A stretch of DNA of 19,975 bases. Origin: G021776435 sp046756245. GTDB lineage: Bacteria; Pseudomonadota; Alphaproteobacteria; Caulobacterales; Parvularculaceae. A program made the translations under genes and the position numbers. Below, one piece after another: positions 7,209 through 14,581 of this stretch. Numbering within the stretch: position 1 is the first letter of the stretch; every line of letters starts with the position of its first letter. Location: contig JBHHVZ010000050.1 of NCBI GenBank assembly GCA_046756245.1, positions 1-19,975 of the forward strand. Direction: 5' to 3'. Below the pieces are notes generated by a model. It was given only the letters and a program-made list of their open reading frames with translations, was not told the DNA's origin and ran no database searches.

Positions 7209-8020
7209 CTGATCGGATCGAGGATGCGTCCATAGCGTATGGCGAACGGCCAGTTCCAGACCTGCCAGAGCCTGGCCTTGCCGCCATCCACAGAGAAGAA
7301 AAGGCGTTCGGCCTTGCCGACAATATCATCATAAGGAACGTAGCTAACCTGCGGCGTGCGGCTGTCCTGGGATTGGTCCCGATTATCGCCCATCATGAAA
7401 TAATGGCCGGCGGGAACGAAGTACGGCCCGCTATTGTCATACCGGCCCTTATCGCCGTCGCATTCATCGACGCGGTAACGCACGCCGTTGTCGAGCGTTT
7501 CGCGATAGGTAGGAACTTCCTTCGGATAGCCGTTGCATTTCACCATCGCCATGCCGGCGAATTCTTTTTTCACCGGTTCGCCGTTGATATGAAGATGACC
7601 GCCAATCATCTGAATTTCGTCGCCGGGCAGTCCGATCACCCGCTTGATGTAATCCTTGTTGCCATCCCGGCGGTTCTTGAACACGACCACGTCGCCGCGT
7701 TTCGGTTCATGGCCCATGATCCGTCCCTCGATCGGCAGACGCGTCAGCGGCCAGATCAGCGACGCGCGAGAGTAGCCATAGGCCGTCTTCGAGACGAACA
7801 GGAAATCGCCGACGAGCAGGTTCGGTTTCATCGACCCGGACGGAATGTTGAACGGCTGAAAGACGACGATGCGCAGCACAAGCGCAATGGCGACCGCGTA
7901 AAAAACGGTCTTGGCCAGATCCCACGCCTCCTCGGCCGGCGTCATCGGCGCCTTTTTCGGCCCGATTTGCTCCCCCTCGACGCCGCGTTTTCCACGCAGC
8001 CAGTTCCAAGAAAACGCCAT
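7205..8020 (-). CDS. lepB: Signal peptidase I
   Basis: LepB is the inner-membrane serine/lysine peptidase that removes signal peptides from Sec and Tat substrates in the periplasm. The protein has 271 residues. One membrane helix (about 36-54, AKTVFYAVAIALVLRIVVF) precedes the catalytic segment NIPSGSMKPNLLVGD with nucleophile S63. The general base is K126 in DYIKRVIGLPGD. The conserved box GDNRDQSQDSR comes near residue 217. Only one transmembrane segment is evident, the common form in Alphaproteobacteria. An AAGG-type Shine-Dalgarno lies about 9 bases before the ATG. It is 19 bases downstream of acpS and overlaps rnc by 4 bases. Its products include the exported proteins encoded nearby (the metallohydrolase and the transglycosylase). 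Confidence 0.96.
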   Translation of the reverse strand: MAFSWNWLRGKRGVEGEQIGPKKAPMTPAEEAWDLAKTVFYAVAIALVLRIVVFQPFNIPSGSMKPNLLVGDFLFVSKTAYGYSRASLIWPLTRLPIEGRIMGHEPKRGDVVVFKNRRDGNKDYIKRVIGLPGDEIQMIGGHLHINGEPVKKEFAGMAMVKCNGYPKEVPTYRETLDNGVRYRVDECDGDKGRYDNSGPYFVPAGHYFMMGDNRDQSQDSRTPQVSYVPYDDIVGKAERLFFSVDGGKARLWQVWNWPFAIRYGRILDPIR

Positions 8021-8039
8021 TCCTTTAAACCCTTACTTT

Positions 8040-8453
8040 CTAGTCTTGCCCCTCGGTCTTCGCACTAGCGTAAATGATCACGATCGCCTGGGCCAACGGG
8101 AAATCATCGGTGATAGTGAGATGGATATCCGCCTCATGGCCCGGCGGCGTGATTTCCGCAAGCCTTTTCGAGGCGCCGCCCGTGAGCGTCATGGTCGGCT
8201 TGCCGCCGGGAAGATTGATCACCCCCATGTCGCGCCAGAAGACGCCGCGCGCAAGCCCCGTGCCGAGCGCCTTCGCGCAGGCCTCCTTGGCGGCGAAGCG
8301 CTTGGCGTAAGAGGCGGCGCGATTGCGGCGGCGATCCGACTTGGCCCGCTCTATTTCGGTGAAGACACGGTGCGTAAAGCGTTCTCCATGGCGGACGAGG
8401 GTTTTCTCGACGCGCCTTATATCGATGAGATCGTTACCGAGACCGATAATCAT
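8040..8453 (-). CDS. acpS: Holo-[acyl-carrier-protein] synthase
   Basis: AcpS moves the 4'-phosphopantetheine arm from coenzyme A to the serine of acyl carrier protein, switching on fatty-acid synthesis. The protein has 137 residues, normal for the family. The Mg ligands are D8 in IIGLGNDLIDI and E57 in KRFAAKEACAKALGTG, the two family signatures. It begins 28 bases after pdxJ and ends 19 bases before lepB, as in the conserved pdxJ-acpS pairing of many proteobacteria. Nothing is missing or unusual. Confidence 0.95.
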   Translation of the reverse strand: MIIGLGNDLIDIRRVEKTLVRHGERFTHRVFTEIERAKSDRRRNRAASYAKRFAAKEACAKALGTGLARGVFWRDMGVINLPGGKPTMTLTGGASKRLAEITPPGHEADIHLTITDDFPLAQAIVIIYASAKTEGQD

Positions 8454-8481
8454 AACGCCGCTCAGTACCCGGTCCGCCGCC

Positions 8482-9240
8482 CTAATAATGGGCGCCCGTA
8501 CGGGCGTCGTTCATCAACCGCTTCATTTCCTTCACGGCCTCGGCGAGCCCCATGAATACTGACTCGCCGACCAGGAAATGACCAATATTGAGTTCGACAA
8601 GCTGCGGAATCGCTGCGACGGGCTGCACGTTCTGAAAGGTGAGGCCGTGTCCTGCATGAACTTCGAGTCCCAGCTCCGCAGCGAATTCGGCCGCCTCTTT
8701 GATCAGTTCGAGCTCTTCATTGATGCGCGCGGGTTCGGTCGCCGCACAGGCTTCGTAATAGGCGCCGGTGTGAATCTCGATCACCGGCGCGCCGGTCGAT
8801 TTCGCCATTTCTATCTGATTGCGGTCGGGATCGATGAACAGCGAAACGCGCACGCCGGCGCCGGCGAGTTCGCTGATGAAAGGCGCCAGAAAATTGTGCT
8901 GGCCAGCAACGTCGAGTCCGCCTTCGGTGGTGCGCTCGTTGCGGTTTTCCGGAACCAGGCAGCAGGCGTGCGGCCGCACTTCCGTAACTATCTTCAGCAT
9001 CTCCGCCGTCGCCGCCATTTCGAAGTTGAGCGGCAGGTCGATTTCGGCCTTCAAGCGGCGCATGTCATCGTCGCGGATATGGCGTCGGTCTTCGCGAAGA
9101 TGCGCGGTGATTCCGTCGGCGCCCGCCGCGGCGACAAGCATGGCGGCGCGCACAGGATCGGGATGATCGCCGCCGCGCGCATTCCTGATGGTGGCGACGT
9201 GGTCGATATTGACGCCGAGACGCAGAGGCGGTTTCGTCAC
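8482..9240 (-). CDS. pdxJ: Pyridoxine 5'-phosphate synthase
   Basis: PdxJ joins 1-deoxy-D-xylulose 5-phosphate with 3-amino-2-oxopropyl phosphate to make pyridoxine 5'-phosphate, the last ring-forming step of the DXP-dependent vitamin B6 route. The 252 residues form a single TIM barrel. Signatures are LGVNIDHVATIRNARGG (8-24), TAHLREDRRHI (45-55) with the phosphate/base histidine, NFEMAAT (71-77), and EVHAGHGL in the C-terminal third. The start ATG overlaps the pyrE stop by 4 bases, so the two are probably translated together. Confidence 0.96.
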   Translation of the reverse strand: MTKPPLRLGVNIDHVATIRNARGGDHPDPVRAAMLVAAAGADGITAHLREDRRHIRDDDMRRLKAEIDLPLNFEMAATAEMLKIVTEVRPHACCLVPENRNERTTEGGLDVAGQHNFLAPFISELAGAGVRVSLFIDPDRNQIEMAKSTGAPVIEIHTGAYYEACAATEPARINEELELIKEAAEFAAELGLEVHAGHGLTFQNVQPVAAIPQLVELNIGHFLVGESVFMGLAEAVKEMKRLMNDARTGAHY

Positions 9241-9824
9241 TGGCTTACTCCGCGGCTGCCCGGCTTGACGGCCGGGATGTCTGCAAGATGGGGCGGCAGA
9301 TCGTCGGGCGCAAAGGCGGCGACGTTCAATTCAGCCAGAGAAATCAACGGCGCGCCCGCATCGACTGCGCCGCCTGAGCGGTCGATGAGACAGGCCAGCG
9401 CCAGCACGTCGCCGCCATGACGGCGCACCGCTTCGATGCATTCCCGGGCCGAAAGCCCGGTCGAAACAATGTCTTCGACGACAAGAACGCCCGCGCCTTT
9501 CGGCAATTCGAAGCCGCGGCGCAATTCGAACCGGCCGTCGACCCGCTCGACGAACATGAAGGGGACGCCGAGATGGCGCGTCGTTTCGTAGCCATAGATG
9601 ATCGCGCCCATCGCCGGCGATACCACATACTGAATGCGATCGCCGAGACGCTCCCGCGCCTTTTTCGCAAGCGCGCGACATAACCGCTCCGTACGCTGCG
9701 GATACATCGATACAATAGACTTGTTCAGATAGGTGTCGCTGTGAAGGCCCGAGGACAGGATGAAATGTCCCTTCAACAGCGCGCCCGCCTCCTCGAACTC
9801 ACATAGCACGTCAGAACTCTTCAT
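9237..9824 (-). CDS. pyrE: Orotate phosphoribosyltransferase
   Basis: PyrE transfers phosphoribose from PRPP to orotate, giving orotidine monophosphate in pyrimidine synthesis. The PRPP-binding motif is VVEDIVSTG (115-123), and the family loop is FVERVDGRFELRRGFEL (91-107). I place the start at the ATG 9824, giving 195 residues beginning MKSSDVLCEFEEAGALLKGHF. An open frame continues to 9938, but that extra part lies within rel and does not resemble PyrE. The first 14 bases overlap the end of rel (9811-9824), and the last 4 overlap pdxJ. Expression is thus likely tied to rel through reinitiation. Confidence 0.94.
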   Translation of the reverse strand: MKSSDVLCEFEEAGALLKGHFILSSGLHSDTYLNKSIVSMYPQRTERLCRALAKKARERLGDRIQYVVSPAMGAIIYGYETTRHLGVPFMFVERVDGRFELRRGFELPKGAGVLVVEDIVSTGLSARECIEAVRRHGGDVLALACLIDRSGGAVDAGAPLISLAELNVAAFAPDDLPPHLADIPAVKPGSRGVSQ

Positions 9825-12180
9825 GCTCGCTCGCCTCGTTTCTGTCGGCGGAGATGACGCTCGCCGAAGCGCGCAGGCCGGCAAGCATTTGCGCGAGCTG
9901 TTTAGCGTCCTTAAGCTCAACATCCATAATGAGTTCAATAAAATCTTTCGAACGATTGCGCATTTTCATATTGGCGATGGAAACGCCGTAGCGCGCAATG
10001 ATGCTTGCAATTTCACTCAGAACGCCGACGCCGTTTCTGACCGTCACGCTGATCCGCGCGAACGCCGACGTCGATTCCTGGTCGTGACGCCATTTGAGAT
10101 CGAGCCAGCGGTCCTGGGGCGGGTCCTCGCGCGCGAGAGTCTCGCAGTAAATCGTGTGGACCTTGATCGATCCGTCGTCCTGGCGGATGCCGATGATGCG
10201 CTCGCCCGGCAGCGGCGTACAACAGCCGGCCATTATCACGGAAACGCCGGGCGTCAATCCTTCGATGGCGACGCGCGGCTTGAAGGGTCTGAGCGCGGCG
10301 GCGCGAATTTCGCCTTCGGCGGCGTGCGCCGCGCCGGGATAGGCCGCCTCGATGACTTCGTTGACGGAAAGGTCGCCGCGCCCGACGCGGGCGAGAACGT
10401 CTTCCACGGTTTTCAGTCCAAGCCGCGTCAGCGCGGCGCGCACGGCTTTTGCGGAGAATTCCAGATGCGCGCCGGAAAAAACGCTCTCGGCAATGGAGCG
10501 CCCGAGCGCGACATGCTCGGCGCGCTGCATTTTCTTGATGCGGCGGCGGATGGCGGCGCGCGCCTTGCCGGTGACGGCGATGCTTTCCCACTCGGCAGGC
10601 GGCGGCGCCTTTTCCGAACGCAGGATCAGTACAACGTCGCCATTATTGAGCGCCGTGCGCAACGGCCGCGCGACGCCGTTGATTTTGACGCCGATGCAGC
10701 TGTCGCCGATGTCGGTGTGGACGGCGTAGGCGAAATCAATGCCGGTGGCGCCCCTCGGCAGCGCAATGACGCGCCCCTTAGGCGTGAAGCAGAAAACCTG
10801 ATCCTGAAACAGTTCGAGCTTGGCGTAGCGCAGCGCTTCATCGAGATCGTCGCCATGCTGGAACATTTCCACCAGACGGCGCGGCGTTTCGTAGGGGTCG
10901 TAATGGCCGGGCGCGACAATCTCGACGCTCGATTCGCCGTTTCCGTTGGCGTCCTTGTACTGCCAGTGGGCGGCGACGCCGCGTTCCGCGGTTTCGTGCA
11001 TCTCCCGCGTGCGAATCTGTATTTCGATGCGCTGGCGGCTTCCGTCGTCGCGCGGCGGTCCGATCACGGCGGTATGGATCGAACGGTAATTATTAGGCTT
11101 GGGCGCGGAAATGTAATCGTCGAACTCGGACGGAATCAGCCGCCAGCCGGAATGAATGACGCCAAGCGCGCGGTAACAATCGCCGATGCTCTCCACCAGC
11201 ACGCGGAATGCGTAAATGTCGGCGAGTTCGTCGAACGACACATTTTTCGCCGCCATCTTGCGCCAGATCGAATAAGGCCGCTTTTCGCGGCTGAAGACGT
11301 CAGCATTGACGCCGGCCTTTTCCAGCTTGTCGCGCACGGCGTGCGCAAGATCGACGACTGCGCGCACGGCGGTTTTTTGGAGCTGTGCAAGGCGGTCGCT
11401 GATAGTCTTGTAAGCTTCGGGACTGAGTTCGCGAAAAGCAATGTCCTCAAGCTCTTCACGAAACCGCTGAACGCCGATCCGCCCGGCGAGCGGCGCATAT
11501 ATCTCCATCGTCTCGAGCGCGATGCGCCGGCGTTTGGCGGCTTCTTCAATATGACCGAGCGTGCGCATGTTGTGGAGACGGTCTGCAAGCTTTACGAGCA
11601 ACACGCGCACGTCGTCGGCCATGGCGACGACAAGCTTGCGGAAGTTCTCCGCCTGCTTGCTCGCCTCGTCGCGCAATTCGATCTTGGAAAGCTTGGTGAC
11701 GCCGTCGACGAGACGGGCGATTTCGTCGCCGAACATCTTGCGGATGTCCTCAACAGTGGTCGCCGTGTCCTCGACCACGTCGTGTAAGAGCGCCGTCGCC
11801 ACCGTCGCGGGATCGGCGCGAAGCTCGGTCAGAATCGCCGCCACCGCCAACGGATGCGTGAAATAGGGATCGCCTGACTTTCGGGTCTGGTCCCCATGCG
11901 CCTTCATCGCGAACACATAGGCCCGGTTGAGCAGATCTTCGTCGGCCTTGGGATCGTACGCCTTGACCCGGTCCACAAGTTCGTACTGGCGGATGAATCC
12001 TACCGGATGCGACGCAGTCGACGCCGTTTCAGAAGACGCCACAGCTTTTGCCGTTTTCGAGCCTTTCTTCGATCGTTTAGCGTGAGTTTTCGACGCGCCG
12101 CCGCCCGCCTTTGAAGGGTGCGGCGAACGAGCCGCATCCGGGTTTTCCGCATTGACGGTTTCGCCCTGGGAGTCGGCCAT
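9811..12180 (-). CDS. rel: Bifunctional (p)ppGpp synthetase/hydrolase (Rel/SpoT type)
   Basis: This enzyme makes and degrades the stringent-response alarmone (p)ppGpp, and is usually the only long RelA/SpoT homologue in Alphaproteobacteria. The 789 residues contain an HD hydrolase domain (H109; H133-D134; E137-D138 in LLHDVVEDT), so hydrolysis looks intact. A synthetase domain follows (REKRPYSIWRKM, then PKPNNYRSIHT), then a TGS domain (CFTPKGRVIALPRGAT), a CC/zinc-finger region (AGCCTPLPGE) and a C-terminal ACT domain (about 710-785). Residues 1-60 are a low-complexity extension rich in Ala, Ser and Lys before the normal start region FIRQYELVDRVKAYDP. No ATG lies between; GTG at codon 47 is an alternative start. 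It is 19 bases from rpoZ and overlaps pyrE by 14. Confidence 0.94.
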   Translation of the reverse strand: MADSQGETVNAENPDAARSPHPSKAGGGASKTHAKRSKKGSKTAKAVASSETASTASHPVGFIRQYELVDRVKAYDPKADEDLLNRAYVFAMKAHGDQTRKSGDPYFTHPLAVAAILTELRADPATVATALLHDVVEDTATTVEDIRKMFGDEIARLVDGVTKLSKIELRDEASKQAENFRKLVVAMADDVRVLLVKLADRLHNMRTLGHIEEAAKRRRIALETMEIYAPLAGRIGVQRFREELEDIAFRELSPEAYKTISDRLAQLQKTAVRAVVDLAHAVRDKLEKAGVNADVFSREKRPYSIWRKMAAKNVSFDELADIYAFRVLVESIGDCYRALGVIHSGWRLIPSEFDDYISAPKPNNYRSIHTAVIGPPRDDGSRQRIEIQIRTREMHETAERGVAAHWQYKDANGNGESSVEIVAPGHYDPYETPRRLVEMFQHGDDLDEALRYAKLELFQDQVFCFTPKGRVIALPRGATGIDFAYAVHTDIGDSCIGVKINGVARPLRTALNNGDVVLILRSEKAPPPAEWESIAVTGKARAAIRRRIKKMQRAEHVALGRSIAESVFSGAHLEFSAKAVRAALTRLGLKTVEDVLARVGRGDLSVNEVIEAAYPGAAHAAEGEIRAAALRPFKPRVAIEGLTPGVSVIMAGCCTPLPGERIIGIRQDDGSIKVHTIYCETLAREDPPQDRWLDLKWRHDQESTSAFARISVTVRNGVGVLSEIASIIARYGVSIANMKMRNRSKDFIELIMDVELKDAKQLAQMLAGLRASASVISADRNEASEHEEF

Positions 12181-12202
12181 CTCGCCCGAAGGCGCCTCCT
12201 TA
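12178..12202 (-). promoter_or_regulatory. Ribosome binding site of rel with a UUCG hairpin in the spacer
   Basis: The only strong Shine-Dalgarno before rel, AAGGAGG (12201-12195), overlaps the rpoZ stop codon (TAAGGAGG). It lies 14 bases from the ATG, longer than the usual 5-9. The spacer is exactly filled by CGCC-TTCG-GGCG (12194-12183), a 4-bp stem closed by the very stable C(UUCG)G tetraloop, plus two bases. Folding would shorten the effective distance. Whether this helps or hinders initiation cannot be read from the sequence. Confidence 0.5.
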
Positions 12203-12565
12203 GCCTTTTGGCAAAGTCTGCTGCGTCGTCATCCCCGACGCTTGCAGGGCTTTAAGATATTCGTCCTCGTCCATCTTGTCGAATTCAGGCGTGTCGGCGG
12301 TCTCCATATCCGTATCGCCTTCTTCGCTTTCCTCTATCGCCGCCTGCTTCTGAAGCGACTGGATGAGATCTTCCTCCAGAACCGGCGGCTCAAGCTCGCC
12401 GTCAGCAATCTCTCTCAGCGCGACAACGGGGTTCTTGTCGTTATCCCGATCGACCAAAAGCGGCGCTCCCGAAGCCAGCACGCGCGACCGGTGAGCGGCG
12501 AGCAAAACGAGATCGAACCGGTTCTGGACCTTTTCAACGCAATCTTCGACAGTGACGCGAGCCAT
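12200..12565 (-). CDS. rpoZ: RNA polymerase omega subunit
   Basis: Omega is the small RNA polymerase subunit that helps fold and assemble beta-prime and forms part of a ppGpp-binding site, which fits its place directly before rel. The 121 residues begin MARVTVEDCVEKVQNRFDLV and continue with LLAAHRSRVLASGA and NPVVALREIA, the conserved core (about 1-60). The C-terminal half is an acidic tail (EESEEGDTDMETADTPEFDKMDEDEY region), as is common in Alphaproteobacteria. A good Shine-Dalgarno AGGAGA lies 5 bases before the ATG. It is the first gene of the long leftward operon. Confidence 0.96.
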   Translation of the reverse strand: MARVTVEDCVEKVQNRFDLVLLAAHRSRVLASGAPLLVDRDNDKNPVVALREIADGELEPPVLEEDLIQSLQKQAAIEESEEGDTDMETADTPEFDKMDEDEYLKALQASGMTTQQTLPKG

Positions 12566-12596
12566 TGAATTCTCCTAACAGGCGGGCGAGTCCGGT

Positions 12597-12625
12597 CGTT
12601 TAGCGCTCCTGCGCAGGCAAGACAA
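12597..12625 (-). promoter_or_regulatory. Candidate sigma-70-type promoter of the rpoZ operon
   Basis: On the minus strand TTGTCT (12625-12620) and TAAACG (12602-12597) are separated by 17 bases, immediately after the folK stop. Transcription would begin near 12590 and give a leader of about 25 bases before rpoZ. A 10-base perfect palindrome (12608-12617, CCTGCGCAGG) lies in the spacer and could be an operator. The -10 is a weak match, and folK transcripts could also read into rpoZ, 61 bases away. Confidence 0.35.
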
Positions 12626-12626
12626 C

Positions 12627-13148
12627 CTATTGCGCCGCAAAACAGCTCCCACGTTCGGTTTCCAACGCAATCGCCTCATGACTGGGCAGTCGCGCGAGCA
12701 GCGCCGCAGCCGACTCACCGCTGACGGGATGGCGCCAATCAGGCGCGATCTCGGCCAAGGGCGCCAGCACGAAATCGCGCCGGGCGGCGCGCGGATGGGG
12801 CAGTATGGGGCCTGATCCATCATCCGCAGTCCGGATCACGCCTTCATAATCGATTAAATCGATATCAAGCGTGCGCGGTGCGTTTTTCCGCTCTCGGCGG
12901 CGTCCGAAGCCGGCTTCAACCGTATGAAAAGCCGCCAGCAGGGCCGCGGGGCTAAGATCGGTCTCGACAAGCGCGACGGCGTTGATAAAAGGCGGGTCCG
13001 ACGGATCCGGCCAGGCAGGAGAACGATACAGCCGGGAGACCGTGCGGAGGCGCAAAAAACGCCCTGAGGCGGCCAGCGCCTTATCGATCACCCCTTGCGG
13101 CGGCACGCCGCAAAAGGGCATGCTTGATCCCAATGCGATGAGAATCAT
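12627..13148 (-). CDS. folK: 2-amino-4-hydroxy-6-hydroxymethyldihydropteridine pyrophosphokinase
   Basis: FolK (HPPK) transfers pyrophosphate from ATP to 6-hydroxymethyl-dihydropterin in folate synthesis. The 173 residues start MILIALGSSMP and carry the signatures RTLDIDLIDYEG (about 92-103), with the Mg aspartates, and LPHPRAARRDFVLAPLAEI (about 115-133). The usual GSN near the N-terminus is GSS here, a small change at a position that normally helps hold the pterin. It is divergent from the NYN gene across 69 bases. I see no dihydropteroate synthase partner in the window. Confidence 0.94.
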   Translation of the reverse strand: MILIALGSSMPFCGVPPQGVIDKALAASGRFLRLRTVSRLYRSPAWPDPSDPPFINAVALVETDLSPAALLAAFHTVEAGFGRRRERKNAPRTLDIDLIDYEGVIRTADDGSGPILPHPRAARRDFVLAPLAEIAPDWRHPVSGESAAALLARLPSHEAIALETERGSCFAAQ

Positions 13149-13217
13149 GTCTTTTAAGTCAACGAAATAGCGGTTAACCGACGCGAATTTGACAGAGACG
13201 ATAGTAACGAGGCGACA

Positions 13218-13847
13218 ATGACAGACTTTCTCGGACTGCGCGAGGGCGAGAAAACCGCCCTCTTCATTGATGGCGCAAATCTCTACAAAGCAGCAAGAAA
13301 TCTCGGTTTTGATATAGATTACAAGACCTTGCTCGCAAAAGCACAGAACGCATGTCAGCTCGTGCGGGCGTATTATTACACAGCCATCCAGGAAGACCGC
13401 GATCAGGACTACTCGCCGTTGCGTCCTCTTGTCGACTGGCTCGATTACAATGGCTACACGATGGTCACCAAGACCTCGCGGGAGTTTACCGACGCCCAGG
13501 GGCGCAAGCGGTTCAAAGGCTCAACCGACATTGAGCTCGTGGTCGACATGCTGACGCTGGCGCCGAAACTCGATCACCTGGTCGTTTTCAGCGGAAATGG
13601 CGATTTTCGCCGCGCTATCGAGGCGATCCAGACTATGGCGGTGCGGGTCTCCGTGGTCTCGACCGTCAAATCCTCCCCGTCCATGGCTTCCGACGAATTG
13701 CGCCGGCAAGCCGACCGATTCGTCGATCTCGCAGATCTGGAATCGGCGATCGGCCGCGCAGGCGCGCCCCGCAAGCCGCGCCCTGCGGAAGATTATGACG
13801 ACAACTTTGAAGACGACTACGAAGACGAAATCGAAGACCTTGACTGA
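13218..13847 (+). CDS. NYN-domain (LabA/DUF88) putative RNase
   Basis: A 209-residue protein of the NYN/PIN-like nuclease family (LabA/DUF88 group). The acidic site is visible as D18 in LFIDGANLY, D104 and D110 in GSTDIELVVDM, and D129 in SGNGDF. The commonest form of the last motif is SGDSDF or SGDGDF, so the first acidic position is N127 here. The C-terminus (about 187-209) is strongly acidic (DYDDNFEDDYEDEIEDLD). GAGG lies 8 bases before the ATG. The TTGACA at 13189 has no suitable -10 before the start. This gene type commonly sits beside folK/rpoZ in Alphaproteobacteria. Its RNA substrate is unknown. It overlaps the next gene by 8 bases. Confidence 0.85.
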   Translation: MTDFLGLREGEKTALFIDGANLYKAARNLGFDIDYKTLLAKAQNACQLVRAYYYTAIQEDRDQDYSPLRPLVDWLDYNGYTMVTKTSREFTDAQGRKRFKGSTDIELVVDMLTLAPKLDHLVVFSGNGDFRRAIEAIQTMAVRVSVVSTVKSSPSMASDELRRQADRFVDLADLESAIGRAGAPRKPRPAEDYDDNFEDDYEDEIEDLD

Positions 13848-14520
13848 GGCGGCGGCGATCCTGTCTGACGGGCCGGCGGCGGCGGAAGCGCCGCGGGACT
13901 GTCCGCTGTGTCCGCGTCTGGTTGCCTATCGCGAGGATAATGCGCGCAGCTTTCCCGACTGGTTCAATGGGGCGGTAGCCTCATTCGGGTCGCATGACGC
14001 GCGGTTGCTGGTGGTCGGACTGGCCCCCGGCCTACGCGGCGCCAATCGCACCGGCCGGCCCTTCACCGGAGACTTCGCCGGTGGTCTGCTTTACGCCACC
14101 CTGAAGAAATTCGGCTTTGCGAAAGGCGAATTCGAAGCCCGCATCGACGACAGCCTGACGTTGACGGACGCCATGGTCACCAACGCCGTGCGCTGCGCGC
14201 CGCCGCACAACAAACCGGTCGGCGCCGAGATCAAGCAGTGCCGGACCTATTTGGCCGCCCGCATCGCCGCCCTGCCCCGGCTGCGCGCGATCGTCTGTCT
14301 CGGGCGCATCGCCCACGAATCAATAATCGCCGCTTACGGCCTGAGACAGCGGGCCGCGCCGTTCGCCCACGCCGCTGCACACGGCCTGGACAGCGGCGGC
14401 GTCAGGTTGTTCGACAGCTATCATTGCTCGCGATACAATACGAATACGGGACGGCTTACGCCCGAAATGTTCGAACGCGTATTTCTCGACGTACGAACCT
14501 ATCTGGACGCGACCGGGTGA
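13840..14520 (+). CDS. Uracil-DNA glycosylase, family 5 (UdgB-like)
   Basis: Removes uracil, and in family 5 also other deaminated bases, from DNA as the first step of base-excision repair. Motif A is GLAPGLRGANRTGRPFTGD, with the family 5 arrangement lacking the usual catalytic Asp/Asn. Motif B is DSYHCSRYNTNTGRLT, where the usual Pro after His is Cys. The cysteines of DCPLC, NAVRCAPP and IKQC fit the family's 4Fe-4S cluster. The frame has no ATG or GTG in the right place. TTG at 13840, overlapping the NYN stop by 8 bases, gives 226 residues beginning just before the conserved DCPLCPRLVAYRE, so I chose it. The open frame further upstream (from 13597) is only a shadow of the NYN gene. Confidence 0.87.
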   Translation: MTEAAAILSDGPAAAEAPRDCPLCPRLVAYREDNARSFPDWFNGAVASFGSHDARLLVVGLAPGLRGANRTGRPFTGDFAGGLLYATLKKFGFAKGEFEARIDDSLTLTDAMVTNAVRCAPPHNKPVGAEIKQCRTYLAARIAALPRLRAIVCLGRIAHESIIAAYGLRQRAAPFAHAAAHGLDSGGVRLFDSYHCSRYNTNTGRLTPEMFERVFLDVRTYLDATG

Positions 14521-14581
14521 GTAAGCCGGGTTGTAGGGTCGCCAAAAGCGCCTTACCTCGTTTGAGTTCGGAGACTGCGCC

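Noticed and set aside
9825..9938. N-terminal extension of PyrE
   Set aside because: It is the out-of-frame end of rel and does not resemble PyrE, which begins MKSSDVLCEF.
9760..11787. 675-codon open frame on the plus strand opposite rel
   Set aside because: It lies wholly antisense to rel, is rich in Arg, Ala and His as expected of the reverse frame of a G+C-rich gene, and matches no family I know.
13189..13194. TTGACA before the NYN gene as a -35 element
   Set aside because: A -10 at normal spacing would fall on the ribosome binding site and start codon.
13597..13839. Upstream extension of the uracil-DNA glycosylase frame
   Set aside because: It overlaps the conserved NYN gene in another frame and has no glycosylase-like content; the protein proper begins near the TTG at 13840.
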